From an uncultured Sutterella sp. (GTDB lineage Bacteria > Pseudomonadota > Gammaproteobacteria > Burkholderiales > Burkholderiaceae_F), in contig CAAGAT010000068.1 of assembly GCA_900767875.1 (NCBI GenBank), forward strand, positions 1 through 21,030: a stretch of 21,030 nt of DNA, given 5' to 3'. Shown piece after piece: positions 1-7,173 of this stretch. The stretch's first letter is position 1. Every line of letters starts with the position of its first letter. Under the pieces are notes generated by a model, which worked only from the letters and a program-made list of their open reading frames with translations, ran no database searches and was not told the DNA's origin. The position numbers and the translations under genes are program-made.

Positions 1-393
1 TGCACAAAAGTTTACCGACATTGCCGGAGGGCGCAAGCGCCGCGGAACGGTATTTCTCGGAACGCTATCCGGGCTATCGCCTTAAGGACTACCGCACGGC
101 CCCGCTGACCGGCCCGAAAAGGGATCATGCAAAATTCAGGTTAGAGCAAAATCTTTGGAGCATTGGTTCGATGCGCAACGACCAAACCACCGGTTTGCGG
201 CATCGTCACCGCGTTCGCAGCGTACCGGGCGGCCAGACCCGGCTCTGCAGCCGCGTCCCGAAGCCGCTCGAAGGAGAGCGGGATCGTACGCAGGGTTGCG
301 GCGTCAGCCCCGGACGAAGCGCATCCGCTCCGACTGCTCGTCGTTTGCGCCGCTCTCATCGCGATGACGGCAGGAGCTCCTTCCCTATCCCGT
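1..393. other. Left-end region without a confident gene
   Basis: No frame here combines a ribosome binding site, a start and a recognisable protein. On the plus strand the first 150 or so bases read as a protein-like stretch open to the window edge (residues such as AERYFSERYPGYRLKDY and then KFRLE), faintly like a PepSY-type small domain, after which the frame becomes arginine-rich and loses protein character. It could be the 3' part of a gene lying to the left, or a remnant. A minus-strand frame over about 141-359 is also open, but its ATG at 359 sits too far (about 20 bases) from the nearest AAGGAG to be convincing. I see no terminator with a T-run. Confidence 0.4.
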
Positions 394-1413
394 TTATGGC
401 GCCTCAGGCGCGATGTCCTGCACTTGGCTTTTGGCCTTGAGAAGCGAGGCGGCCCGCAAAAAATCACCCATAAGCTCGCGCACGACCTGCTCGGCGGGCA
501 TGACGGTGTGAATCACGTCGATGCCCGTGTTGACCGACACGATTCCCTGATCGGGATCTCCGTCGTACATGCCCGTGCGCATGGCGGCGACGGTATCCAC
601 AGCGGTGGGCACCGTAGGCTGCAGACGGTGCTTGACGTAGGCTTCGGCGGCAAATTCCGTGGGCAGCGAGCGCAGCGTCTCATCCACGTACAAGAGGTTG
701 GCGCCGCTCAAGCGGCAGATGAGCCCCTTGGTTTTGGCGTTGGCCGCGCACTCGTCCGTCGCAATAAAGCGCGTGCCGACGTACACGCCCTCGGCCCCCA
801 GCGAGAAGGCGGCGCGCACGCCTCGGAGGTCATTGATGCCGCCTGCGGCCAGCACGGGGATCGTGACCGCATCGGCAATGGCCGGGACAATCGTAAAGGT
901 GCCCGTGTGGTGGCCGGGAAGAACGCCGCCGGCGTCATCGCCCGTGGCCACGATCACGTCAACCCCCATGGCCTGCGCCTGCTTGGCGTTGCGCACGGTG
1001 GGAGTGAGGCTCCGGTACACAAGCTTCATCTCGGCGCACTTGATGAGCTCAAAGAGCGCGGGCTGCAGACCACCCACGCACACCATCACCGAGGCGCCGC
1101 CCTCGCGGGCGGCCTCCACGGCCGTGCGGGCGTAAAGAAGGGCCGTCTTGTTTTCGCCCTCGGGCAGCACGACGTTCACGCCCACGGGCTTGTCGGTCAC
1201 TTCGCGCACGCGCGCGAGCTCCCGGATGAGCCGGTCGCGTGTGTTGAGCGATTCGCCCTCGGTTTTGCCGGCATTCAGGCTCAACACCCCCAAGCCGCCC
1301 GCTTTGCTCACGGCTCCGGCCAGGGCGTGCCCGGCAATATAGTTCATCGGCGCCTGAACGATCGGCAGCTCAATGCCGAGCGTCTCGGCCACACGGTTGG
1401 CGATGGTTTGCAT
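394..1413 (-). CDS. Nitronate monooxygenase / FabK-like FMN-dependent oxidoreductase
   Basis: A 339-residue TIM-barrel flavoprotein of the 2-nitropropane dioxygenase/FabK family, probably cytosolic. The N-terminus has the family pattern (IELPIVQAPM at about 14-23, then AGGLGVLS). The FMN phosphate-binding part is clear in PVLAAGGIND followed by LGAEGVYVGTRFI. In FabK and many nitronate monooxygenases the catalytic histidine is in an AGGH segment; here the matching segment reads DDAGGVLPGHHTGTF, so the histidines are shifted by an insertion. The exact substrate (nitronate, enoyl-ACP or another oxidisable compound) therefore cannot be read from sequence. The ATG at 1413 is preceded by AAGGAC at good spacing. 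It lies 48 bases after rseP with no terminator between, so the two are probably cotranscribed. The family call is firm and the reaction is not. Confidence 0.85.
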   Translation of the reverse strand: MQTIANRVAETLGIELPIVQAPMNYIAGHALAGAVSKAGGLGVLSLNAGKTEGESLNTRDRLIRELARVREVTDKPVGVNVVLPEGENKTALLYARTAVEAAREGGASVMVCVGGLQPALFELIKCAEMKLVYRSLTPTVRNAKQAQAMGVDVIVATGDDAGGVLPGHHTGTFTIVPAIADAVTIPVLAAGGINDLRGVRAAFSLGAEGVYVGTRFIATDECAANAKTKGLICRLSGANLLYVDETLRSLPTEFAAEAYVKHRLQPTVPTAVDTVAAMRTGMYDGDPDQGIVSVNTGIDVIHTVMPAEQVVRELMGDFLRAASLLKAKSQVQDIAPEAP

Positions 1414-1461
1414 GTTGAGTCCTTGATTCGGTGGCGGTGCGCTTTTGTGTTTTGGAGATGT

Positions 1462-2808
1462 TTACTGCAGCAGCCGGTTGATGTCGTTGCCCAGGGCAAA
1501 GAAAGTCACCAGGCCGATGAAGACCAGCCCCACGTACAAGCCGTACTTTTTCATGCGCTCGCCCGGCTTGCGGCCGGTGACGATCTCATAGGCGTAAAAG
1601 AGCAGATGACCGCCGTCGAGCATCGGCACGGGCAACAGATTGAGGATAAAGAGGTTCACCGAGATGAGCGCCAAAAAGAGCAGATAGGAAATCAGCCCCA
1701 CGCTCATGGCCTGCCCGGCCATCTCGCCGATGGCGACGGGCCCTCCGAGACTGTCGGGCGAGACCGCGCCCGTCAACAGGCCGGCAAAGCTCGTGAGGGT
1801 CAGCGCACTGATGCGCCAGGTGTCCGAAAAGCCCTTGGCGATGCCCCCGAAAAAGCCCTCGCGGGTATAGATGGGATCGGGCTTGGCCGAGAACATCACG
1901 CCGATCTGCCCGACGCTCTTGCCCTTTTCGTCCGTGCGCGCACGAGGCGTCAGGGTGACGGTGTTTTGCACACCCTCTCGCTCGTAGGTGAGCGTCACGG
2001 GCACGTTGGCCTTCTCGCGGATGGCCTGCACCACCATCTGCATGGTGCGCATGGGCGTGCCGTCGATGGCGCGGATCACGTCGCCCGTTTTCAGGCCCGC
2101 CTGCAGGGCCACCGAGTCGGCCAGCACGTTGACGATCGTCACGGGGCCCTGATAGGGCAGCAGACCCGAGGCGACGGTCGGGTCGACCGTGCCGTCGTTT
2201 TTAAAGCGCGTGAGGTCAAAGTCTCGTTCCGTGTGCCGGCCCGAAGGCTCTTCAAAGGCCACGCGCACCGACTCGTCCCCGAGGTGCGCCATCATCGCCA
2301 GGAGCACGTCGTTGTAAGTTTGAGTCTCAACCCCCTCAACCGCGCGGATGCGCCAGTCCTGCTGCACCCCGAGCTCGTGGGCCATCGTGCCCGGCAGGGG
2401 CTCGGACAGGCGCGTCGAGGGCTGGTAGGTGCCGATCCAGGCGATGGCCGCATAGATGACGACCGCCAGGATAAAGTTCATCAGGGGCCCGGCCGCCACC
2501 ACGGCGATGCGCTTACCCACACTCTTTTCCGAGAAGGAGCCGCGCCGGAACTCTTCGGGCGTCAGATCGCGCAGCTCGGGCGCGTCGTCCTTGACGCCCT
2601 CATCGAGCATCGAGACGTAGCCGCCGAAGGGAATGAGCGACAGGCGCCACTCGCACCCCCTCTTGTCCTTGCGCTTGAAAAGCACGCGCCCGAAGCCGAT
2701 GCTGAAGGCCAGCACCTTCACGCCGCACCAGCGCGCCACGATGTAGTGCCCCCACTCGTGCACGAGCACGAGAATCGAGAGCGTGACCAAAAAGCCGATG
2801 ATCGCCAT
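1462..2808 (-). CDS. rseP: RseP intramembrane zinc metalloprotease (site-2 protease)
   Basis: An inner-membrane M50 metalloprotease of 448 residues, close to the 450 of E. coli RseP. In that family it cuts the anti-sigma factor RseA during the sigma-E envelope stress response and also clears signal peptides. The zinc motif HEWGH is at residues 17-21 inside the first membrane segment. The third zinc ligand is in the LDG motif near residue 398 (NLLPVPMLDGGH). Between them are two PDZ domains; the second shows AGLKTGDVIRAIDG. The final hydrophobic segment ends a few residues before the C-terminus. I chose the ATG at 2808; a TTG three codons upstream (2817) is also open, and neither has a strong Shine-Dalgarno sequence. 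In many proteobacteria rseP follows dxr and precedes bamA. Here it follows nrdDG and precedes a flavoprotein gene. Substrates in this organism are inferred. Confidence 0.95.
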   Translation of the reverse strand: MAIIGFLVTLSILVLVHEWGHYIVARWCGVKVLAFSIGFGRVLFKRKDKRGCEWRLSLIPFGGYVSMLDEGVKDDAPELRDLTPEEFRRGSFSEKSVGKRIAVVAAGPLMNFILAVVIYAAIAWIGTYQPSTRLSEPLPGTMAHELGVQQDWRIRAVEGVETQTYNDVLLAMMAHLGDESVRVAFEEPSGRHTERDFDLTRFKNDGTVDPTVASGLLPYQGPVTIVNVLADSVALQAGLKTGDVIRAIDGTPMRTMQMVVQAIREKANVPVTLTYEREGVQNTVTLTPRARTDEKGKSVGQIGVMFSAKPDPIYTREGFFGGIAKGFSDTWRISALTLTSFAGLLTGAVSPDSLGGPVAIGEMAGQAMSVGLISYLLFLALISVNLFILNLLPVPMLDGGHLLFYAYEIVTGRKPGERMKKYGLYVGLVFIGLVTFFALGNDINRLLQ

Positions 2809-2852
2809 AAGTCTCAATGAGAAAAAAACGCGGATAGGCTAAAAAACGCAAA

Positions 2853-2895
2853 CGCCCGCGCGCACTCGTTTCCCTCCGGAAAGAGGCCGCGGGCG
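2853..2895 (-). terminator. Rho-independent terminator after nrdG
   Basis: On the minus strand CGCCCGCG pairs with CGCGGGCG (8 bp), with a smaller internal hairpin in the loop, followed by TTTGCGTTTTTT. It sits between the nrdG stop and the rseP start, so it should end the nrdDG transcript and separate it from rseP. A smaller hairpin (GCCCGA/TCGGGC, 2917-2934) lies just before it. Confidence 0.75.
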
Positions 2896-2947
2896 GATGC
2901 CGCAGGGCCGTAGGAAGCCCGAAAATCGTCGGGCCCGGCTCTCTGCG

Positions 2948-3421
2948 TTAAGCCGCTTTAGCGCATGCTATCGGAATGACGCGCTGATTGGAGCTGCCGA
3001 ACCAGTGCCCCTTGCCTTCAACCTTGAGTTTTTCGATGAAGGGGCCGTCGACGACGGTGTCAACGTATTGAAAAATCGGCAGATTTTTCACTTTTTCGTA
3101 CGTGCGGCCGGTCCAGAGCCAAATGGATTTTTTGTTTCCGAACTTTTCACGCACGGCGCGGCACAGAGCGGTGAGCGCCTCGACGTTTTCGGGCTCGAGC
3201 GGGTCGCCCCCCAAAAGCGAGAGCCCCTCGACGTAGGACTCCTCCATCGCCTTGAGAATGCGGGCCTGAACCGCCTCGTCGTAGGGTTTGCCGGCGGCAA
3301 AGTCCCAGCTTTCAGGGTTAAAGCACCCGCGGCAGTGCAGACAGCAGCCCGAGACGAAAAGCGAAACGCGCACGCCCGGGCCGTTGGCCGTGTCAAACTC
3401 GGAAATGCCGATGTAGTTCAT
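2948..3421 (-). CDS. nrdG: Anaerobic ribonucleotide reductase activating protein (radical SAM)
   Basis: A 157-residue radical-SAM activase that uses a [4Fe-4S] cluster and S-adenosylmethionine to install the glycyl radical on NrdD. The cluster motif C-x3-C-x2-C is at Cys26, Cys30 and Cys33 (GCCLHCRGCFN). The SAM-binding glycine segment LLGGDPLEPEN is in the middle. Length and motif position match E. coli NrdG (about 154 residues). The gene starts 13 bases after the nrdD stop, so the two form an operon, as is usual for this oxygen-sensitive class III system. ATG at 3421; the region before it contains a weak GGAT. The terminator at 2853-2895 follows it. Confidence 0.96.
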   Translation of the reverse strand: MNYIGISEFDTANGPGVRVSLFVSGCCLHCRGCFNPESWDFAAGKPYDEAVQARILKAMEESYVEGLSLLGGDPLEPENVEALTALCRAVREKFGNKKSIWLWTGRTYEKVKNLPIFQYVDTVVDGPFIEKLKVEGKGHWFGSSNQRVIPIACAKAA

Positions 3422-3434
3422 CTGACGATCCGTC

Positions 3435-5597
3435 TTACATGCTCACGCGGTTTTTGATCTCGGCCATCTTGCCGTCGTTCATGCGGCTCATGCCGTTGAC
3501 GTTCGAGTAGCCGAGGTAACCGCACACGCGGCTGATCACCGACAGGTTCGAGCTGCCGCAGTGCGGGCACTTAAAGAGCACGTTGGTGCTGTGCGCGCCG
3601 CAGTCGCCGCAGTAGGCGCTGTCAAAGTTCACGCCCTGATAAAAGCCCTTTTCCATGCCGCGCTGGATCATGGCGCGCACGGCGGCCATGTTTTCGGGGT
3701 TGTCGAGGCGCACGTACTGGATGTGACCGCCTTCGCACAGGTGGAAGTCCTCGAACTCGTGATCCTGCTTTTCAAAGGGCGAGATCGTTTCCGTGACGTT
3801 CACGTGGAAGGAGTTCGTGAAGTAATCCGGGCTGTAGTGCGGCGTCGTGGCAAAGACGTTTTCCACGCCCATCTTGCGGCAGAAGCGATCGTACTGGCCG
3901 GCCTGCGTCGCGCACAGGCTTTCGGCGGGCGTGCCGTAGATGGCGTACAGGTACCCGTCCTCCTTCTTGAACTCGGCCAGCTTTTTCTGCAGGTGACGCA
4001 GGATCTTGGCCGAGACTTCGCCGCCTTCGTCCACGAGGCGCTTGCCGGTCCACAGGTACGTGGTTTCATCCAAAGCCGTGATGCCGAAGGAAGCGGTCAT
4101 GTAGCGCACCAGCTCGCCCACCACATCGTCGGGGTTCTTGGTGCCCTCGTAAAAGCCCCCCTGCGTGAAGGCCAGCGGATTGCTCGAGCACTTCTGATGG
4201 CGCACGATCTCGTAGCGCTTCTTAAAGAAGGCGCGGATGACTTCGAGACGCTCGTCCAAAAGGCTCCAGAAGGCTTCGCGCCAGTTGTCCGGGTGCTCGA
4301 TCTGCGCGAGCTTGACGATGATGGGCAGGTTCAGCGACACGGCGCCGATGTTGCAGCGGCCGATCGTGATGGCCTTGCCCTCTTCGTTGACCCAAAGCGA
4401 GAGGAACGCGCGGCAGCCCATGGGCGAGGTGATGGCGCCGTACTTTTGGAAAATGTGCGAGACGCTGCCGTACTTGCTCGACAGGGACAGGTAGTCCGGG
4501 TACATGCACTGCGCCGAGGTCTTGACGGCTTCGTCAAACAGGCCCGAGGAGAACGGGTCGTTCTTGACCTGGTTGTCGTCGTACAGGTACACGAGCTTGG
4601 GGAACACGACGGGCTTGCCGTCCTTGCCGTGACCGTTGCGGCGCACCTGCAGCATGACCTTGCCGATCATGTACAGCCACCCCTTTTCGCGCTCGTCGTA
4701 CTTTTTCGGATCCCACTGACCGAACGTGATCGTCGTAAAGGCAAAGTCGCCGCGGCTGCACGGCACCGTGTTGAGCTTGAGTTCGAGGGACTGGAAGCCC
4801 TGTTCGAGCTCGCGCACGACGTCCTTGCCGGCGATTTCCTGCGCCTTGGCCTCGTCCAGACCCAGTTCCATGTACTTTTCGACGGCGCCCTTTTCGCTCT
4901 TAAGAACATAGGGCAGCAGCACCTTGTCGAGTTCGGCCAGCGTAAAGCCGCCGAACTGCTGGGCCGTGGCCACGAGCGTGACGTCGCCGATCACCTGCAG
5001 GGCCGACAGAACCGTCTTGGGCTCGGTGTACTGCACGTTGCTCATCTCAAAGCCGCCCTTGAGGACGTTGCCGATGTCAAAGAGGCAGCAGTTGATGCAG
5101 CCCAGGATCATGTCGCGCAGATCGTGAATGTAGATGTCGCCGCGCTCGATGAGTTCCTTTTCACGGCCCGAGAGGTAAAACTGCTTGTACAGGCTCTTGG
5201 TGAGGTACCCCTTGATGAGGGAGCCCTTGGTGGACACGAGGGAGCTGTCGAAGTTGGCGTTTTCGCGATCCCCGAGGCGCAGCACGTCGTCGGCGTCCTG
5301 GCGCAGCTGCTCGAAGGTCTTGGCGTAGGTCTGCTTGTAGTAGCGGTATTCGGCGTAGGCGTCGGCCACTTCCTTGTACTGCAGGAAGGCCAGAACGGCA
5401 ATCACGAGCTCGTGCAGTTCGGAGACCGTGATCTGGTCACGGTGCTCGATGCGGCTGAAAACCTCATCGGCGATCTGGCGCAGGTGATCGGCGTCGATCA
5501 CCTTATCGCAGCGAAAGGCCGCCTTGCGCACGGCGCTCATGATCTTTTCGGCATTGAAGCTTTCGACCGTTTTATCTTTTTTAATGACTTTGAGCAT
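3435..5597 (-). CDS. nrdD: Anaerobic ribonucleoside-triphosphate reductase, class III
   Basis: Reduces ribonucleoside triphosphates to deoxyribonucleotides without oxygen, using a glycyl radical and formate as reductant (family knowledge). From the ATG at 5597 it is 720 residues; E. coli NrdD has 712. The N-terminus (MLKVIKKDKTVESFNAEKI) is an ATP-cone regulatory domain. Core cysteine segments are DMILGCINCCLFDIGN and NTVPCSRGDFAFTTI. Near the end two CxxC pairs (CGDCGAH and CPHCGSSN) form the structural zinc site, followed by the glycyl radical loop RVCGYLGYSN. The frame stays open upstream to 5645, but that extra 16 residues is unlike the family and the ATP cone begins at 5597. A promoter and an NrdR-box-like operator lie about 170-240 bases upstream. 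The gene shows that the organism can make DNA precursors anaerobically. Confidence 0.97.
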   Translation of the reverse strand: MLKVIKKDKTVESFNAEKIMSAVRKAAFRCDKVIDADHLRQIADEVFSRIEHRDQITVSELHELVIAVLAFLQYKEVADAYAEYRYYKQTYAKTFEQLRQDADDVLRLGDRENANFDSSLVSTKGSLIKGYLTKSLYKQFYLSGREKELIERGDIYIHDLRDMILGCINCCLFDIGNVLKGGFEMSNVQYTEPKTVLSALQVIGDVTLVATAQQFGGFTLAELDKVLLPYVLKSEKGAVEKYMELGLDEAKAQEIAGKDVVRELEQGFQSLELKLNTVPCSRGDFAFTTITFGQWDPKKYDEREKGWLYMIGKVMLQVRRNGHGKDGKPVVFPKLVYLYDDNQVKNDPFSSGLFDEAVKTSAQCMYPDYLSLSSKYGSVSHIFQKYGAITSPMGCRAFLSLWVNEEGKAITIGRCNIGAVSLNLPIIVKLAQIEHPDNWREAFWSLLDERLEVIRAFFKKRYEIVRHQKCSSNPLAFTQGGFYEGTKNPDDVVGELVRYMTASFGITALDETTYLWTGKRLVDEGGEVSAKILRHLQKKLAEFKKEDGYLYAIYGTPAESLCATQAGQYDRFCRKMGVENVFATTPHYSPDYFTNSFHVNVTETISPFEKQDHEFEDFHLCEGGHIQYVRLDNPENMAAVRAMIQRGMEKGFYQGVNFDSAYCGDCGAHSTNVLFKCPHCGSSNLSVISRVCGYLGYSNVNGMSRMNDGKMAEIKNRVSM

Positions 5598-5673
5598 GCG
5601 AAACACCACCACACACCATCGCCCCGACAAAGAGGCGACGAACAAACCGCAGAGCGGAAAAACGGGAAAGTTG

Positions 5674-5740
5674 CCCTGAGAAATCAGGGATTTGGCCGCC
5701 TGTCGGGCGCCTTACGGGCCCTTCTCCGCGTCCTGAGAAG
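5674..5740 (-). other. Hairpins in the nrdD leader
   Basis: The predicted leader of about 200 nt contains two small perfect hairpins: CCCTGA/TCAGGG with a 4-base loop (5674-5689) and CTTCTC/GAGAAG with an 8-base loop (5721-5740). A T-rich stretch (CTTTCCCGTTTTT) follows the first hairpin in the direction of nrdD transcription, at some distance. This could be a weak attenuator or simply leader structure. I recognise no known riboswitch. Confidence 0.35.
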
Positions 5741-5762
5741 AAACAATTCCTTCGCCGACGTC

Positions 5763-5778
5763 CCACTTGATATAGTGG
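5763..5778 (-). promoter_or_regulatory. NrdR-box-like operator upstream of nrdD
   Basis: Read on the minus strand the site is CCACTATATCAAGTGG, which matches the NrdR box consensus (acaCwAtATaTwgtgt) at 12 of 16 positions, including both outer C-x-C and G-x-G parts. A half-box, CCACAA, starts at 5795, exactly 32 bases away, the normal one-three-turn spacing of paired NrdR boxes; the remainder of that second box is degenerate. NrdR is a zinc/ATP-cone repressor of ribonucleotide reductase genes, so its presence before nrdD is expected. The nrdR gene is not in the window. Confidence 0.6.
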
Positions 5779-5809
5779 TCGGATCCAAAGGAATCCACAA
5801 CGGGTGGGA

Positions 5810-5837
5810 ATTCTACGTGTTGAACCCGGTGCGTCAA
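5810..5837 (-). promoter_or_regulatory. Sigma-70-type promoter for nrdDG
   Basis: On the minus strand TTGACG (5832-5837) and TAGAAT (5810-5815) are separated by 16 bases; each hexamer matches 5 of 6 consensus positions. The predicted start near 5803 gives a leader of about 200 nt before nrdD. The degenerate half NrdR box at 5795 overlaps the predicted start and the better box lies at about +25 to +40, which fits repression of initiation or early elongation. Confidence 0.6.
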
Positions 5838-5906
5838 GAGGCTCAAAAGCACCTCATAGAATCTCCCCGCTACCCGCTTGTGGGCAGAGCGGAATGCAAA
5901 CAAGGC

Positions 5907-5928
5907 TCGGGGGCCCGAAGGCCCCCCG
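5907..5928 (-). terminator. Hairpin terminator after dxr
   Basis: A GC-rich stem (CGGGGGCC with GGCCCCC, one extra C in the right arm) has a tetraloop that reads TTCG on the minus strand. It starts 30 bases after the dxr stop and is followed by a moderately T-rich TTGTTTG. It probably ends the dxr transcript and separates it from the nrdD promoter. The weak T-run leaves some doubt. Confidence 0.55.
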
Positions 5929-5957
5929 ACGCAAACCCGTTTTTCAATAGCCTGCCG

Positions 5958-7133
5958 CTATCGCACTTGACGGACGATCTCGGATGCGCATGCCCGGGCG
6001 CGCTCGTCGGCTTCAAGGATCTCGGCGAGCTCCGTGGGCTCGCGCGGATCGGCGAGCAGATCCACCGTGCGGCGGCACACCTGAGCAATGCCCGTAAAGC
6101 CGATGCGCTCGTCAAGGAATGCCTGCACGCCGATTTCGTTGGCGGCATTGAGAACGATCGAGGCGGTGCCGCCGGCCTTAAGGACCTCGTAGGCGTATTT
6201 GAGCTGCACGAAGCGCTCAAGGTCGGGCGCTTCGAACGTGAGCCCACTCAAGGCAAAGGGATTTAAGGGTTCGACCCCGGCCGAGAGGCGCTCGGGGTAG
6301 CCCAGGCAGTAGGCCACCGGGTGGCGCATGGAGGCGGTGCCGAGCTGCGCCAGAAACGAGCCGTCGGCGTACTCGACCATCGAGTGCACCACCGACTGCG
6401 GGTGCACCACCACCTTGATGCGCTCGGCGGGGATGTCAAAGAGCCAGCGCGCCTCGATGACCTCCAGGCCCTTGTTCATGAGCGTGGCCGAGTCGATCGA
6501 AATCTTGCGGCCCATCTTCCACGTGGGGTGCGCCAGGGCCATGGCGGGCGTGACGGTCGAAAGGTCCAGCTCCTTTTTGTCGCGCAAGGGCCCGCCCGAG
6601 CAGGTCAGCCACAGGCGGCATTTTTCGCGCTCCTCGGCCGAAGCCGACTCGAGGCACTGAAAGATCGCGTTGTGTTCGCTGTCCACGGGCAGCATCACGC
6701 CGCCGTTGTCGCGCACGAGCTTTTGCAACAGCGCGCCGCCGCACACCACGCTTTCCTTGTTGGCGTGCAGGATGCGTTTGCCCACCTTTGCCGCGGCAAA
6801 GGTCGCCGGCACACCGGCCGCGCCCACGATCGCCACGATGACGGTGGCCACGGACGGGTCGGCAGCCAGTTCACAGGCCGCGTTGGGACCGGCGTGAATT
6901 TCAACGTCGCCTCGGCCGGCTTCTTTGAGAAGCGCAGCGAGTTCATCGACCTTGCTCGCATCGGCAATGCCCACGGCCCGCACGTTAAAGCGCGCGGCAA
7001 TCTGCGCGAGCTTAACGACGTCGCTGCCCGCGCAGACCGACTCGAGACGGAAGCGCTCGGGGTATAGCGCGAGCACCTCGAGGGCACTCTTGCCCACCGA
7101 GCCCGTGGCGCCCAACAAACAAACCTTCTGCAA
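5958..7133 (-). CDS. dxr: 1-deoxy-D-xylulose 5-phosphate reductoisomerase
   Basis: Converts 1-deoxy-D-xylulose 5-phosphate to 2-C-methyl-D-erythritol 4-phosphate with NADPH, the first committed step of the MEP isoprenoid pathway; cytosolic. The NADPH loop GATGSVG is at residues 8-14. NKESVV, the metal-binding PVDSEHNAIFQ, CSGGP, ISIDSATLMNKGLEVIEA and HPQSVVHSMVEY all follow in family order. I place the start at the TTG at 7133 because AAGGAG lies 8 bases before it and the protein then begins QKVCLLGATG, giving 391 residues (E. coli 398). A GTG at 7172 would add 13 charged residues with no family support and lies only just inside the end of the previous gene. The gene follows the metallophosphoesterase gene by 40 bases, so the two are probably cotranscribed. 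The usual neighbours cdsA and rseP are not adjacent. Confidence 0.96.
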   Translation of the reverse strand: MQKVCLLGATGSVGKSALEVLALYPERFRLESVCAGSDVVKLAQIAARFNVRAVGIADASKVDELAALLKEAGRGDVEIHAGPNAACELAADPSVATVIVAIVGAAGVPATFAAAKVGKRILHANKESVVCGGALLQKLVRDNGGVMLPVDSEHNAIFQCLESASAEEREKCRLWLTCSGGPLRDKKELDLSTVTPAMALAHPTWKMGRKISIDSATLMNKGLEVIEARWLFDIPAERIKVVVHPQSVVHSMVEYADGSFLAQLGTASMRHPVAYCLGYPERLSAGVEPLNPFALSGLTFEAPDLERFVQLKYAYEVLKAGGTASIVLNAANEIGVQAFLDERIGFTGIAQVCRRTVDLLADPREPTELAEILEADERARACASEIVRQVR

Positions 7134-7173
7134 GTTTCTTTCTCCTTGGTGTTCTTTTGTTCTCGTTGGCACG

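Noticed and set aside
141..467. Minus-strand frame of 108 codons at the left end
   Set aside because: It overlaps the end of the flavoprotein gene in another frame and lacks a properly spaced ribosome binding site; no family is recognised.
163..2820. Open plus-strand frame of 885 codons
   Set aside because: It lies opposite rseP and the flavoprotein gene, is full of His/Arg/Gly-rich sequence without family resemblance and has no ribosome binding site; it is a GC-rich shadow frame.
5765..5780. FNR half-site TTGAT upstream of nrdD
   Set aside because: The second half-site (ATCAA at the right distance) is missing; the same bases fit an NrdR box better.
5712..5903. Minus-strand frame of 63 codons between dxr and nrdD
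   Set aside because: It runs through the nrdD promoter and NrdR box and ends at the dxr terminator; no ribosome binding site or resemblance to known proteins.
3561..6266. Open plus-strand frame of 901 codons
   Set aside because: Antisense shadow of nrdD, with composition typical of reverse frames and no recognisable protein.
6268..6285. T-loop-like GGGTTCGACCCC
   Set aside because: It is inside dxr coding sequence and no other tRNA arms surround it.
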